Below, one piece after another: positions 51,095 through 60,258 of a stretch of DNA of 64,000 bases. Positions within the stretch are counted from its first letter, which is position 1, and each line of letters starts with the position of its first letter. A model generated the notes under the pieces. It worked only from the letters and a program-made list of their open reading frames with translations. It searched no databases and was not told the DNA's origin. This stretch comes from XYD12-FULL-36-8 sp964391015. Lineage in GTDB: Bacteria > Bacteroidota > Ignavibacteria > Ignavibacteriales > Ignavibacteriaceae. The DNA lies in assembly GCA_964391015.1 (NCBI GenBank), contig CAYMKU010000004.1:62001-126000 (forward strand), written 5' to 3'. Position numbers and translations under genes: made by a program.

Positions 51095-52033
51095 TTAGTC
51101 GGAAATTATTTTCCCATTGTCATCATATTTATAAAAACCCTCTCCAGTTTTACGACCAAGTTTTTTTTCACGCACAAGCTTTCGAAGAATTGGACAAGCA
51201 CGGTATCGTGGTTCCCCGAGAGTTTTCCAAAGTGTTTCCATCCATGCAAGCACCTCATCAAGCCCCATCATATCTGCCATTTCAAGCGGACCATATTGAA
51301 AATTATACCCAAGCTTCATGGCTGTGTCAATATCCCTTGCAGTTGCAACATCTTCCAACAAAATATACATTGCTTCATTCAACAGTGGCACAATTGCTCT
51401 GGTTGTTACAAATCCTGGATATTCATAAACTTCAACAGGAGTTTTGCCAATTCTTGCTGCAAACTTTTTAACAATCTCTACTGTTTTATTTGAAGTATGA
51501 AGACATTTTACGATTTCAACGAGAGGAATTTTCGGAACAGGATGCAAGAAGTGCATCCCGATAATCTTATCTTGACGCTGCGTAACTTCTGCTATTTTTG
51601 TCAAGCTAAGAGTAGAAGTGTTCGATACAAAAATAATATCCTTACGTGCAGCTTGATCTAATTTCTTAAAGATTGAACGCTTCAATTCAAAATCTTCATC
51701 AACAGCTTCGATAATCAAATCATAATCGTTTATTTTATCAGTATTTGTTGCCCACTGAATGCGGCTCATGATTGATTTTTTTTCGGAAGCAGTCATTGCC
51801 CAGCGTTTTATTTCTCTGTCAATACTTTCCGAAAGATTCTCTTTTGAATTGACTAAATATTCTTCGTCTTTTTCAATAATTAGGACATCCATACCGGAAG
51901 CAGCCACAGTTTGTGCAATTCCTTGCCCCATAATTCCCGCGCCGATTATTACAGCGCTGTTGATTTGATTACCATCGGAAGCAACAAAAGTTTTCTCTAA
52001 AAGGTCTTCAAGTTTTAACTTTTCATCAGGCAT
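51095..52033 (-). CDS. 3-hydroxyacyl/3-hydroxybutyryl-CoA dehydrogenase
   Basis: 312 residues from ATG 52033; a TTG four codons earlier is less likely. NAD loop GAGIMGQGIAQ (31-41), SNTSTLSLTKIAEVT, the catalytic-His block GMHFLHPVPKIPLVEIV and the C-terminal GPLEMADMMGLDEVL are in the expected order. It oxidises or reduces short acyl-CoA in beta-oxidation or butyrate-type pathways. With ackA downstream the pair suggests a role in fermentation or acyl-CoA turnover (inference). Confidence 0.92.
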   Translation of the reverse strand: MPDEKLKLEDLLEKTFVASDGNQINSAVIIGAGIMGQGIAQTVAASGMDVLIIEKDEEYLVNSKENLSESIDREIKRWAMTASEKKSIMSRIQWATNTDKINDYDLIIEAVDEDFELKRSIFKKLDQAARKDIIFVSNTSTLSLTKIAEVTQRQDKIIGMHFLHPVPKIPLVEIVKCLHTSNKTVEIVKKFAARIGKTPVEVYEYPGFVTTRAIVPLLNEAMYILLEDVATARDIDTAMKLGYNFQYGPLEMADMMGLDEVLAWMETLWKTLGEPRYRACPILRKLVREKKLGRKTGEGFYKYDDNGKIISD

Positions 52034-52259
52034 CGTTTTACTCAATAATTGTATTATTAAACATTGAATTAAATAAATTTTAAAAGAATATGAGTAAAAT
52101 TAGAAATAAAAATCACTAGAAAACAGGTATAAAATCAATTATGATAGAATTTTAAACTCATTAATGTTGATTGCTCATACAGAATCTCAGACTATTGAAG
52201 AACAAATTTGCATAGGGTAAGTCAATAATATATTTTTGATATGAAACACCAGATGTAAA

Positions 52260-54890
52260 ATGAATTCGTTAGAAACACTAAAGAAATATTTCGGTTACAC
52301 AAAATTTAGACCTGGACAGGAAGAAATTATTAATGCCATTCTTAATGGGAAAAATGTTCTGGCAGTTTTACCAACTGGTGCGGGGAAATCAATTTGTTAT
52401 CAGATACCTGCATTAATTTCGGAAAATTTTTCTATTGTTATTTCACCTTTAATCGCTCTAATGAAAGATCAAGTAGATACGCTTAATAAGATTGATGAAG
52501 TGGCTGCCTTTATAAACAGTACATTGAACTTTTATGAAACTGAATCCGTCCTGCAAAAAATTTCTTCGAATAAAATCAAGCTTCTTTATGTTGCACCTGA
52601 AAGATTAGAAAATATTTCCTTTGCTGAGAGAATCAAAGCACTCAACCCTATTTATGTTTTTGTGGACGAAGCACATTGCATTAGCGAATGGGGACACAAT
52701 TTCAGACCAAGCTACAGGAACATAAATGAATTCACAAAATTTATTTCGGTAAAAAGGATTTCTGGTTTCACTGCGACTGCTACACCTGAAGTAATTAAGG
52801 ATATTATTGGACAGCTTGCTTTCAAAAACGAAAAAATATTTGTACGGGGATTTGAGAGACAAAATCTAAATTTGAGCGTGATTATAACTAAAAAGAAAAA
52901 TGAAAAATCTCTTTCACTTATTAAACAATATAAAACTCCAGCAATAATTTACACATCATCAAGAAAGAGTGCAGAAGAAGCCGCTCAATTTTTAACTATG
53001 CACAAAATTAATTGCACATATTATCATGCTGGACTTGCTTCTGAGTTGAGAAAAAGAATTCAAGAAGACTTTTTATTTGACAAAGTTCCTATCATAGTTG
53101 CAACAAATGCTTTTGGAATGGGAATAGACAAAAAAGACATTCGTCTTATCATTCATTATAACACTCCCGGTTCAATAGAAAATTACTACCAGGAAATCGG
53201 ACGCGCTGGAAGGGATGGAAAGGAATCGAATGTATTTCTTCTCCATGATGAAAATGATGTCCAAATACAAAATTATTTTTTATCAAATTCATTCCCAGAT
53301 AAAGAAACTATTAAAAAGATTTATAATGCGGTTTGCGATTTAGGAAAAGTAGCTGAAGGAAACATTTCAACAAATGAAATACCCATTGATTTAGATTTCA
53401 TTTCGAAATACTGCAAACGTGAATTTAATCGCGCAATAGTTCTTGCAGCATTACGATATTTGGAATCATCCGGTTATTTAAAACTAATTTCGGATTACGA
53501 AAGAAAATCTGAAATTCAAATAATCATGGAGAAAGATAAATTAAAAAATTTAATAAAAACCAGCTCGCAAAATGATCTGAAAGACATACTTCTTATCTTA
53601 CTACGGGAATTTGGAAGCGAGATTTTCTTTAAGGGTATTAAAATTTCTCAAACGGATATTTCAAAATTGTTTGATGTAAATGAAAATGACGCAGATGAAT
53701 TGCTTTCTTCGCTTGACAACATGGGCATTATCACTTACAAAAAAAGTTTATCTAAAGATAATGTGATGCTCATCTCGCCGAGAGTTAATGCAGAAAAGTT
53801 AACGCTGGATTATAAAAAATTGAATGAGAACTATTTATATGGACAGAAAAAAATCGATGCAATGGTTAGATACGTTTTTACTCATGAGTGTCGTTTCAAA
53901 TTTATTCTGAATTATTTTGGAGAAAATCTTCCTGATTATAAGTGCGGAAAATGTGATGTATGCACTTCAGGAGAAACTATTTCAGAAACAACCTCAAAAT
54001 ACTTGGAAGAAATTATATTAAAAACATTGGTGGAACAGAATGATGGTTTAACTCAAAGTAATTTGATTAGAATTCTTAAAGGGACAAAGCGAGACGAATC
54101 GTTCAAAGAAATATCAACTTTTGGCGCTTGCAGTCATTATAATATCAACGAATTAAAAATGATTGTCTTTAATCTTTTAGCAAGCGGAAAAGTTGTTAGA
54201 GGAGAGTTAAATCCAAAGAAATTCTTTTTATCTGATACTATAAAAAATAAACCGAAGCCCATACTGTTAGAAGAAGGAGCTTACAAATATCATTATGAAG
54301 AGGAATTAGAACTCTATAATCTTTTACGCGAAGTCAGAAGGAAAGCATCTGAACGCTACCTTCAAACAAGCTATTTAATTTGTCCCGATGATTTATTAAA
54401 AAAAATTTCTATTGTAAAACCCAAAACAAAAACTGAATTGATGAACATTCAAGGTTTTAACATTCGAATGTTTAATAAACTCGGGAATGAACTCCTACAA
54501 GAAATTAATGATTTCGCTACTGATCGAAAAGAAATACAAGGATCGTTGCAAAAAGTTCCAGCAAGCATTAAAGAAACTTATGAACTACTAAGAAAAGGAT
54601 TTTCGTTAAAAGATATTTCATCTCTGAGAAAATTATCTGAAGAAGTTATTTCCATGCAGATTGAAACTATTTTTGAGTTTGATCCAACTATAGAGATTCA
54701 TAATCTTTTTGACATAAAGCTCATTGAAACGATTGAGAATGAAGTAAGCAAGGGTTACGCAGATTTAAAAGACTTGAAAAACAAACTGCCTGCAAAAATT
54801 AGTTATGCTATGATTAGGATTTGTTTAGCAAAAAATCGAATCATTTCAAGGAATTTTTCCGCTTCAACTCAAGGTAAGCAATCGCTTTAG
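52260..54890 (+). CDS. recQ: ATP-dependent DNA helicase RecQ
   Basis: 876 residues. 3'-5' helicase for recombination repair. Walker A GAGKS (40-44), DEAHCISEWGHNFRPSY (136-152), SRKSAEEAA and motif VI GRAGRDGKES give two RecA-like lobes. The zinc site follows at about 542-566 (ECRFKF...CGKCDVC), then a winged helix and an HRDC domain (about 681-755; LLREVRRKASERY to GNELLQEINDF). It has a further about 110-residue C-terminal extension (KETYELLRKGFSLKDISSL), longer than E. coli RecQ. It is the only plus-strand gene among minus-strand neighbours; its last 50 bases overlap the next, oppositely oriented, gene. Confidence 0.94.
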   Translation: MNSLETLKKYFGYTKFRPGQEEIINAILNGKNVLAVLPTGAGKSICYQIPALISENFSIVISPLIALMKDQVDTLNKIDEVAAFINSTLNFYETESVLQKISSNKIKLLYVAPERLENISFAERIKALNPIYVFVDEAHCISEWGHNFRPSYRNINEFTKFISVKRISGFTATATPEVIKDIIGQLAFKNEKIFVRGFERQNLNLSVIITKKKNEKSLSLIKQYKTPAIIYTSSRKSAEEAAQFLTMHKINCTYYHAGLASELRKRIQEDFLFDKVPIIVATNAFGMGIDKKDIRLIIHYNTPGSIENYYQEIGRAGRDGKESNVFLLHDENDVQIQNYFLSNSFPDKETIKKIYNAVCDLGKVAEGNISTNEIPIDLDFISKYCKREFNRAIVLAALRYLESSGYLKLISDYERKSEIQIIMEKDKLKNLIKTSSQNDLKDILLILLREFGSEIFFKGIKISQTDISKLFDVNENDADELLSSLDNMGIITYKKSLSKDNVMLISPRVNAEKLTLDYKKLNENYLYGQKKIDAMVRYVFTHECRFKFILNYFGENLPDYKCGKCDVCTSGETISETTSKYLEEIILKTLVEQNDGLTQSNLIRILKGTKRDESFKEISTFGACSHYNINELKMIVFNLLASGKVVRGELNPKKFFLSDTIKNKPKPILLEEGAYKYHYEEELELYNLLREVRRKASERYLQTSYLICPDDLLKKISIVKPKTKTELMNIQGFNIRMFNKLGNELLQEINDFATDRKEIQGSLQKVPASIKETYELLRKGFSLKDISSLRKLSEEVISMQIETIFEFDPTIEIHNLFDIKLIETIENEVSKGYADLKDLKNKLPAKISYAMIRICLAKNRIISRNFSASTQGKQSL

Positions 54891-55167
54891 AAAAGAATTG
54901 CTCCCATTTTTCCGGATCTTGGTTGTAGTGTTGAATTGTCATTTTATAATCACCAATTGTCACATCATTCCTGATCAATACTTGATTTATAATCTTTTCA
55001 TTCGACTTCGAATTGATAAATGCTGTATCCGTCGCAATAATTATATCGGTGTAAACCTTAATAAATTTTTCTTCATCAAGAACTTTATTTTGATTGCAGC
55101 CAATTAATAAAAGGGATAAAAAAAATGTGAATTGGAATACTGAAACATAAAAAAACTTAGTCACCAC
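54841..55167 (-). CDS. DUF4296-type lipoprotein
   Basis: 108 residues, GTG start. Leader to LLLIGC with lipobox and NQNKVLDEEKF. The mature helical part (FIKVYTDIIIATDTAFIN, HYNQDPEKWEQFFSKAIAYL) has the DUF4296 pattern found in Bacteroidota-type lipoproteins. It lies 4 bases after the rhomboid gene stop, so both are transcribed together, and its 3' end overlaps recQ in convergent orientation. Confidence 0.75.
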   Translation of the reverse strand: MVTKFFYVSVFQFTFFLSLLLIGCNQNKVLDEEKFIKVYTDIIIATDTAFINSKSNEKIINQVLIRNDVTIGDYKMTIQHYNQDPEKWEQFFSKAIAYLELKRKNSLK

Positions 55168-55171
55168 GTCG

Positions 55172-56116
55172 CTAATTCATCTTTTTACTTGCTTCAAATA
55201 GAATTTTCTTTTCACGGTCAGTCAAATTTTGATACCCGCTTTGACTGATCTTATCTAAAATAGCATCAATATCCTTTTGAGTAATATCCTTTTCATCCTT
55301 CTTCTCATTAATATCGTGATATTTTGCTTCTTCAACATCACTTCGATTTCTTTTAAATCTTTCGGCTACACCGCCAAATGGATTAAACGGTCTATCTGTT
55401 CGATAGTAAGATTTACTAAAAAGATTTTTAATTTCTGCATGGGTGTTTTTATCTGCTAAAATAAAAATTAACCCGGCTAAAGCACCGCCCAAATGTGCAA
55501 GATGAGCTATGCCGCTGTTTGCACTATCAACAAGCATAAATTCCATTACAATCATAAATGTAACAAGATATTTTGCTTTAATTGGGATGAAGAAATAAAG
55601 AAAGATCAGTCTGTTAGGGAATAATAAAGCAAATGCGGCAAGTACACCATAAATTGCACCAGAAGCACCAATCGTTGGTGCAACAGCTCCACCCAAAAGC
55701 GGGGATATAAACATGTGAAATAACCCAGCAACAACTCCACACAGCAAATAGAAATAAAGAAATTTTTTGCTGCCCCAAAAGTGTTCAATTTCAATTCCAA
55801 ACATCCAGAGAGAAAACATATTGAAGAGAATGTGAGAAAAACTCCCGTGCATGAATTGATAAGTAACCAACTGCCAAGGGTAAAATGTCCATTCAACAAT
55901 TTCGTTACCTATAGTTCCAGCAATATATCCACCAACGGGAATCAAAGAAAAATATTTTGTTAAAACATCTGAAAGGGTTAGCCCTGAGAAAGCAGCAATT
56001 TTTTCGCCAAGCGTTTGGATAAGAAAAACAACGCCATTTATGATCATCAAATTTTTAATTACAGGGGGAAAGAAACTAAATCCGCCAAACCCCGAAGGTT
56101 TATAATAATCACTCAC
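55172..56116 (-). CDS. rhomboid family intramembrane serine protease
   Basis: 314 residues, GTG start. Six or seven membrane helices. The catalytic pair is Ser152 in GASGAIYG and His208 in IAHLAHLGGALAG; WQLVTYQFMHGSFSHILFNM (82-101) supplies the usual His and Asn of the oxyanion site. The C-terminal about 90 residues are cytoplasmic and charged (KNRSDVEEAKYHDI, ILDKISQSGYQNLTDREKKI). Cuts membrane proteins within or near their transmembrane segments; no substrate evident here. Confidence 0.92.
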   Translation of the reverse strand: MSDYYKPSGFGGFSFFPPVIKNLMIINGVVFLIQTLGEKIAAFSGLTLSDVLTKYFSLIPVGGYIAGTIGNEIVEWTFYPWQLVTYQFMHGSFSHILFNMFSLWMFGIEIEHFWGSKKFLYFYLLCGVVAGLFHMFISPLLGGAVAPTIGASGAIYGVLAAFALLFPNRLIFLYFFIPIKAKYLVTFMIVMEFMLVDSANSGIAHLAHLGGALAGLIFILADKNTHAEIKNLFSKSYYRTDRPFNPFGGVAERFKRNRSDVEEAKYHDINEKKDEKDITQKDIDAILDKISQSGYQNLTDREKKILFEASKKMN

Positions 56117-56161
56117 TAAATATTTCCTTCAATACTTTGTTTTGAAATAATTGAATCAAAC

Positions 56162-57358
56162 TTATACATTTGTTAATGCATCAACACCTGGAAGAATTTT
56201 CCCTTCGAGAAATTCTAACGATGCACCACCTCCTGTAGAAACATGAGAAACTTTAGCATCCAATCCGGCTTTACTAATGGCAGCGGCAGAGTCACCTCCA
56301 CCAATAATTGTTACAGCATTTTGGGAAGTAACATCAGCTAAAACTTGTGCGATTGCAAATGTACCTTTTGCAAAATTATCGAATTCAAAAACTCCCATTG
56401 GACCGTTCCAGACAATTGTTTTCGAATTTTCAAGCTCTTGCTTAAACAATTTAATTGTTTCAGGCCCTATATCCAACCCCATTTTATCAGAAGGAATTGA
56501 GTCCGATTTTACAACCATAGACAGAGAATCATTTTTAAATTCATTTGCAACAACAAAATCTATTGGTAATAAAAACTTCACCTTAGAATTTTTTGCTTTT
56601 TCTAAAACTTCTTTTGCAAGATCAATTTTTTCAGCTTCTAAAAGTGATGCGCCAATTTCTTTTCCTTGGGCCTTCAAAAAAGTGAAAGCCATTCCCCCAC
56701 CGATCAAAAGTTTATCTACTTTTCCAATAAGATTTGTGATCACATCAATCTTTCCAGAAATTTTTGCTCCGCCTAAAATCGCAGTAAATGGTCTTCGTGG
56801 GTTTGCAATTGCGGCCCCAAGATAATCCAATTCCTTCTGCATAAGATAACCGGACGCACATATTTTAATGAATTTAGTTATACCTTCAGTTGATGCGTGC
56901 GCACGATGAGCACTTCCAAAAGCATCATTAATATAAATATCGCCCAACTCTGACAACTTTTTCGCGAAAGCTTCATCATTCTTTTCTTCTTCGTCATGGA
57001 ATCTTAAGTTCTCAAGCATTAACACATCGCCATTACTTATTTTACTGACTAAGGTCTTTACTTCTTCTCCAACACAATCAGGTGCAAGTTTTACTTCTTT
57101 ACCTAATAACTTACCAAGTCGCTCTGCCGCAGGCTTCAGACTGTACTTCGGATTAATTTTTCCCTTTGGCCTTCCAAGATGACTCATTAAAATCGCTTTA
57201 CCACCCTCAGAAATTATTTTCTTGATTGTTGGGAGTGAAGATGTGATTCTGATATCGTCTGTGATTTGCAGATTTTCATCAAGCGGGACATTAAAATCCA
57301 CTCTAACCAGAACTCGTTTATTTTTAAGATCTACACTATCTATAGAAAGCTTTTTCAT
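56162..57358 (-). CDS. pgk: phosphoglycerate kinase
   Basis: 398 residues. Glycolytic step 1,3-bisphosphoglycerate plus ADP to 3-phosphoglycerate plus ATP. Family motifs: RVDFNVPLD near the start, MSHLGRPKGK, ENLRFHDEE, NDAFGSAHRAHAST and the C-terminal GGGDSAAAI and STGGGASLEFLEGK. Lies downstream of gapA with a 113-bp gap holding the hairpin 57427-57454. Both carry no sign of unusual structure. Confidence 0.97.
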   Translation of the reverse strand: MKKLSIDSVDLKNKRVLVRVDFNVPLDENLQITDDIRITSSLPTIKKIISEGGKAILMSHLGRPKGKINPKYSLKPAAERLGKLLGKEVKLAPDCVGEEVKTLVSKISNGDVLMLENLRFHDEEEKNDEAFAKKLSELGDIYINDAFGSAHRAHASTEGITKFIKICASGYLMQKELDYLGAAIANPRRPFTAILGGAKISGKIDVITNLIGKVDKLLIGGGMAFTFLKAQGKEIGASLLEAEKIDLAKEVLEKAKNSKVKFLLPIDFVVANEFKNDSLSMVVKSDSIPSDKMGLDIGPETIKLFKQELENSKTIVWNGPMGVFEFDNFAKGTFAIAQVLADVTSQNAVTIIGGGDSAAAISKAGLDAKVSHVSTGGGASLEFLEGKILPGVDALTNV

Positions 57359-57426
57359 CTTTTACCTCATGAAGAAATTATTTTTAATGGTGTGAACGAT
57401 ATTTTTTGGAAGAAACATTTTAAGAG

Positions 57427-57454
57427 TGAGACTGAACAAAAAAGTTCAGTCTCA
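57427..57454 (-). promoter_or_regulatory. intercistronic hairpin between gapA and pgk
   Basis: Perfect 11-bp stem TGAGACTGAAC/GTTCAGTCTCA with a 6-nt homopolymer loop, 18 bases after the gapA stop. No T run follows the stem, so it is more likely a transcript-stabilising or processing hairpin than a full terminator. Confidence 0.6.
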
Positions 57455-57471
57455 TTCGAAGTTAAACAAAA

Positions 57472-58533
57472 CTACATTTTAGCAATCTTCAGCAACAAAT
57501 CAACAACTCTAACTGAATAACCCCATTCATTATCGTACCATGAAATCACTTTGAAAAATCTTTTTTCATTTTTGAAATTATTCTCTAGTGTTGCTTTTGA
57601 GTCATAAATCGAGGAGCGATCATCTTTAATAAAGTCACTTGAAACAACTTCCTCATTTGTATATCCTAAAATACCTTTCAGATAAGTTTCACTGGCTTTT
57701 TTCATGAGCGCATCAATTTCCTGAATAGAAGTATCTTTTTCTGATCTGAAGGTGAGGTCAACAACAGATACATCAGCAGTCGGAATTCTAAATGACATAC
57801 CAGTTAATTTCCCTTTCACTTGAGGAAGAACTTCTCCAACCGCTTTAGCAGCACCTGTAGAAGACGGAATAATGTTTATCGCAGCCGCACGTCCACCACG
57901 CCAATCTTTCTTCGAAGGACCATCGACTGTTTTCTGTGTTGCAGTGTAAGAGTGAATCGTAGTCATTATTCCCGCTTCTATTCCGACACCCTCTTTTAAT
58001 AATACGTGAACTACGGGAGCAAGACAATTAGTTGTACAAGATGCATTTGAAATTACGTGATCTGTTGAGGGGTTATATTTATCATCATTAACACCCATTA
58101 CAAAAGTTTTTAAATCTCCTTTACCTGGAGCAGTAATGACAACTTTTTTTGCACCGGCAGCTAAGTGCCCTTTTGCTTTCTCTACATCTGTAAATAATCC
58201 AGTAGATTCTATTACGTAATCAACTCCTAAATCTTTCCATGGAAGCTGAGAAGGTTCTTTTAGAGCAAGCAAACATTTAGTTTTATCTCCATTTATTACA
58301 AGTATATCATCGTGATCTAAACTCGGATCGCTCTTTTCGGTTGAGAGAGTTCCATTAAATTTTCCATGAACTGAATCATATTTTAGCTGGTAAGCAAAAT
58401 ACTTTGCATCATTTGTTATATCAACTATTGCGACAACATCAACTTCTTTTCCAATTAATTTTTTTTCTGCAATTGCGCGGATTACAAGTCTGCCTATTCT
58501 TCCAAATCCATTTATACCTACTTTAATTGCCAT
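57472..58533 (-). CDS. gapA: glyceraldehyde-3-phosphate dehydrogenase
   Basis: 353 residues. NAD fold GINGFGRIGRL at residues 7-17, catalytic Cys166 in SNASCTTNC, and the C-terminal ISWYDNEWGYSVR with the substrate-binding loop. The family's Thr/Arg phosphate contact loop SFRIPTADVSVVDL is also seen. Makes 1,3-bisphosphoglycerate, the substrate of Pgk next door. Slightly longer than the usual 335 residues because of a short insertion around 55-75 and 215-225. Confidence 0.97.
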   Translation of the reverse strand: MAIKVGINGFGRIGRLVIRAIAEKKLIGKEVDVVAIVDITNDAKYFAYQLKYDSVHGKFNGTLSTEKSDPSLDHDDILVINGDKTKCLLALKEPSQLPWKDLGVDYVIESTGLFTDVEKAKGHLAAGAKKVVITAPGKGDLKTFVMGVNDDKYNPSTDHVISNASCTTNCLAPVVHVLLKEGVGIEAGIMTTIHSYTATQKTVDGPSKKDWRGGRAAAINIIPSSTGAAKAVGEVLPQVKGKLTGMSFRIPTADVSVVDLTFRSEKDTSIQEIDALMKKASETYLKGILGYTNEEVVSSDFIKDDRSSIYDSKATLENNFKNEKRFFKVISWYDNEWGYSVRVVDLLLKIAKM

Positions 58534-58654
58534 TATAATATCTCCTTCAATGAATATTTATTTTTGTTTAGTAAAATTAGCTAAAGGTGGTTTTAATATC
58601 AATTAACTTTGTGTTACCTCATTGGAACATAATCATTCTTAATGAGTGTACAAG

Positions 58655-59179
58655 CTATTTCTGTTCAATAATTTGATTTTGCTTCATAACTTTTTCTTCC
58701 TTTATTTTACCATCAACACCGTACATGAACCATCGCCCTTCACGATCACCTTTATTATAATTCCCTTCCTCTTTGAGTTTTCCATTTTCATGATACCACT
58801 TCCATATCCCTTCTGGTAAATCATTTTTAAAAATACCTTCAGATTCAATTTGACCTGACTGATAATAGTATGTCCATTTACCTTCATTTAAATTTTCTTT
58901 TATTGTCCCAATCATTTCTGGCTTACCATTTTTAAAATAAGTCTTAAAAATTCCATTTTTTTTACCAGCCAAAACTTCGTATTCGATCATCTTTCCTTCC
59001 ACTGTGTCTTTAATAATGCCGGTAAATGGGTGCAACTCACCTTGTTTAAAAATCAAACCATCTTTAATCATAATTTCTGCTTTTTGTTCAGATTTTTTCT
59101 CACACGAGATTAAACTCAGAGTGAACAAAACTGTGAACAGATATGCATACAATTTTGAACGCTTCTTGAAAGAACTCAT
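58655..59179 (-). CDS. YwqK/MORN-repeat lipoprotein
   Basis: 174 residues. Leader ends in LSLISC (lipobox) followed by EKKSEQ. About five MORN-like repeats follow: GKKNGIFKTYFKNGKPEMIG, ENLNEGKWTYYYQSGQIESE, NDLPEGIWKWYHENGKLKEE and KGDREGRWFMYGVDGKIKEE. Databases call such proteins YwqK-type antitoxins by name, but no toxin is nearby and a surface lipoprotein with beta-hairpin repeats is the safer reading. Confidence 0.78.
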   Translation of the reverse strand: MSSFKKRSKLYAYLFTVLFTLSLISCEKKSEQKAEIMIKDGLIFKQGELHPFTGIIKDTVEGKMIEYEVLAGKKNGIFKTYFKNGKPEMIGTIKENLNEGKWTYYYQSGQIESEGIFKNDLPEGIWKWYHENGKLKEEGNYNKGDREGRWFMYGVDGKIKEEKVMKQNQIIEQK

Positions 59180-59448
59180 AACGCGTGAACCTCTATAATA
59201 TTAGATATAGCAAACATAAGAATTTCTTTTAACCCAGAAATCTTTATTTTGCTACAAAAAAATCTATTTTTCTCTAATTCGAGAGATGTCACACGTCATT
59301 CTTGGGGATGAAAAAGTTAGTACGAAACTTTCATTAAATAAGAAAATAATTTTGGTTTGATTATTGTTAATTATTAAAATGGTTTATAATTTTCAAAGTG
59401 AACATTACTTTTTTTAACAATAAAAGATAAAGAAGAGAGTTAGCTTTT
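59180..59448. other. upstream region of the cytochrome cluster
   Basis: About 270 AT-rich bases without a convincing open frame, containing the divergent start region of the MORN lipoprotein and of the cytochrome genes. One tentative promoter is listed separately. Confidence 0.5.
59364..59390 (+). promoter_or_regulatory. tentative promoter of the cytochrome cluster
   Basis: TTGTTA (59364-59369), 15 bases, TATAAT (59385-59390). The -10 is good but the spacer is short, and the sequence is AT-rich, so this may be chance. Confidence 0.3.
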
Positions 59449-59658
59449 AAAATTTATGTTACGAACCTTTCTTTTTTTGTATATTAACTATATATGTAAA
59501 ACANNNNNNNNNNNNNNNNNNNNNNNNNNNNNNNNNNNNNNNNNNNNNNNNNNNNNNNNNNNNNNNNNNNNNNNNNNNNNNNNNNNNNNNNNNNNNNNNN
59601 NNNAAAATTTATGTTACGAACCTTTCTTTTTTTGTATATTAACTATATATGTAAAACA
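59449..59658. other. assembly gap with duplicated 55-bp flanks
   Basis: 100 N at 59504-59603. The 55 bases before the gap (59449-59503) are identical to the 55 after it (59604-59658). The two contigs most likely overlap by 55 bases, so there is probably no missing sequence, and the real distance is about 155 bases shorter than shown. Confidence 0.9.
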
Positions 59659-59674
59659 AACTATGGAGGAAAAA

Positions 59675-60226
59675 ATGTTCAATAAACTTAATCTCATTTT
59701 ATTTCTTATTGTAAGTTTACTTGCCGGGTATTCTTATGGACAAGACAAGAAAGTGAACAGCTTTGTTGGAGTTGATGCTTGTGGAGCTTGCCACAAAACT
59801 GAAAAGCAAGGCAAACAATTAGATATTTGGAAAAACAGTAAACACTCACAGGCTTTTAAGAATCTTCAAACTGGAAAAGCTGATTCGATTGCTGCAAGTT
59901 TAGGGCACAAAACAGCCGCAGCTAAAACTGAAGCTTGCTTAAAATGCCATGCCTCTGGTTACAATGTTGACAAAGCATTGGTTGGTGAAAAATTCAAAGT
60001 GGAAGATGGTATTCAGTGTGAGACTTGCCATGGTGCAGGTTCTAATTACAAAACATTAAAGATAATGAAAAGCAAAACCGATGCAGTTGCCAATGGTTTG
60101 ATGTTACACGAAAAGGTTGAAGAATTTTGCGCAACATGCCATAATTCTGAAAGTCCAACTTTTACTGAATTTAAATTTGAGGCAATGTGGGACAAAATAA
60201 AACACATGACTCCTAAGACAAATTGA
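59675..60226 (+). CDS. tetrahaem cytochrome c (c554-like)
   Basis: 183 residues from ATG 59675, which follows GGAGG; the longer open frame across the N gap is an artefact. Signal peptide to YSYGQ. Four CXXCH haem sites: CGACH, CLKCH, CETCH and CATCH. The first block FVGVDACGACHKT and the pattern with DGIQCETCHGAGSNY is shared by cytochrome c554-type proteins. It is exported to the periplasm and likely carries electrons to the barrel-cytochrome complex encoded directly downstream (32-base gap). Confidence 0.85.
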   Translation: MFNKLNLILFLIVSLLAGYSYGQDKKVNSFVGVDACGACHKTEKQGKQLDIWKNSKHSQAFKNLQTGKADSIAASLGHKTAAAKTEACLKCHASGYNVDKALVGEKFKVEDGIQCETCHGAGSNYKTLKIMKSKTDAVANGLMLHEKVEEFCATCHNSESPTFTEFKFEAMWDKIKHMTPKTN

Positions 60227-60258
60227 TCACAAAAAGTTCCTAAAAATTTAGGATAAAG

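Noticed and set aside
58655..59179. Antitoxin of a toxin-antitoxin pair (YwqK)
   Set aside because: It has a lipoprotein leader and no toxin gene adjoins it; the name only reflects MORN-type repeats.
59456..60226. Single 256-residue protein across the N gap
   Set aside because: The upstream part is created by translating N bases and the duplicated 55-bp flank; the true start is ATG 59675 after GGAGG.
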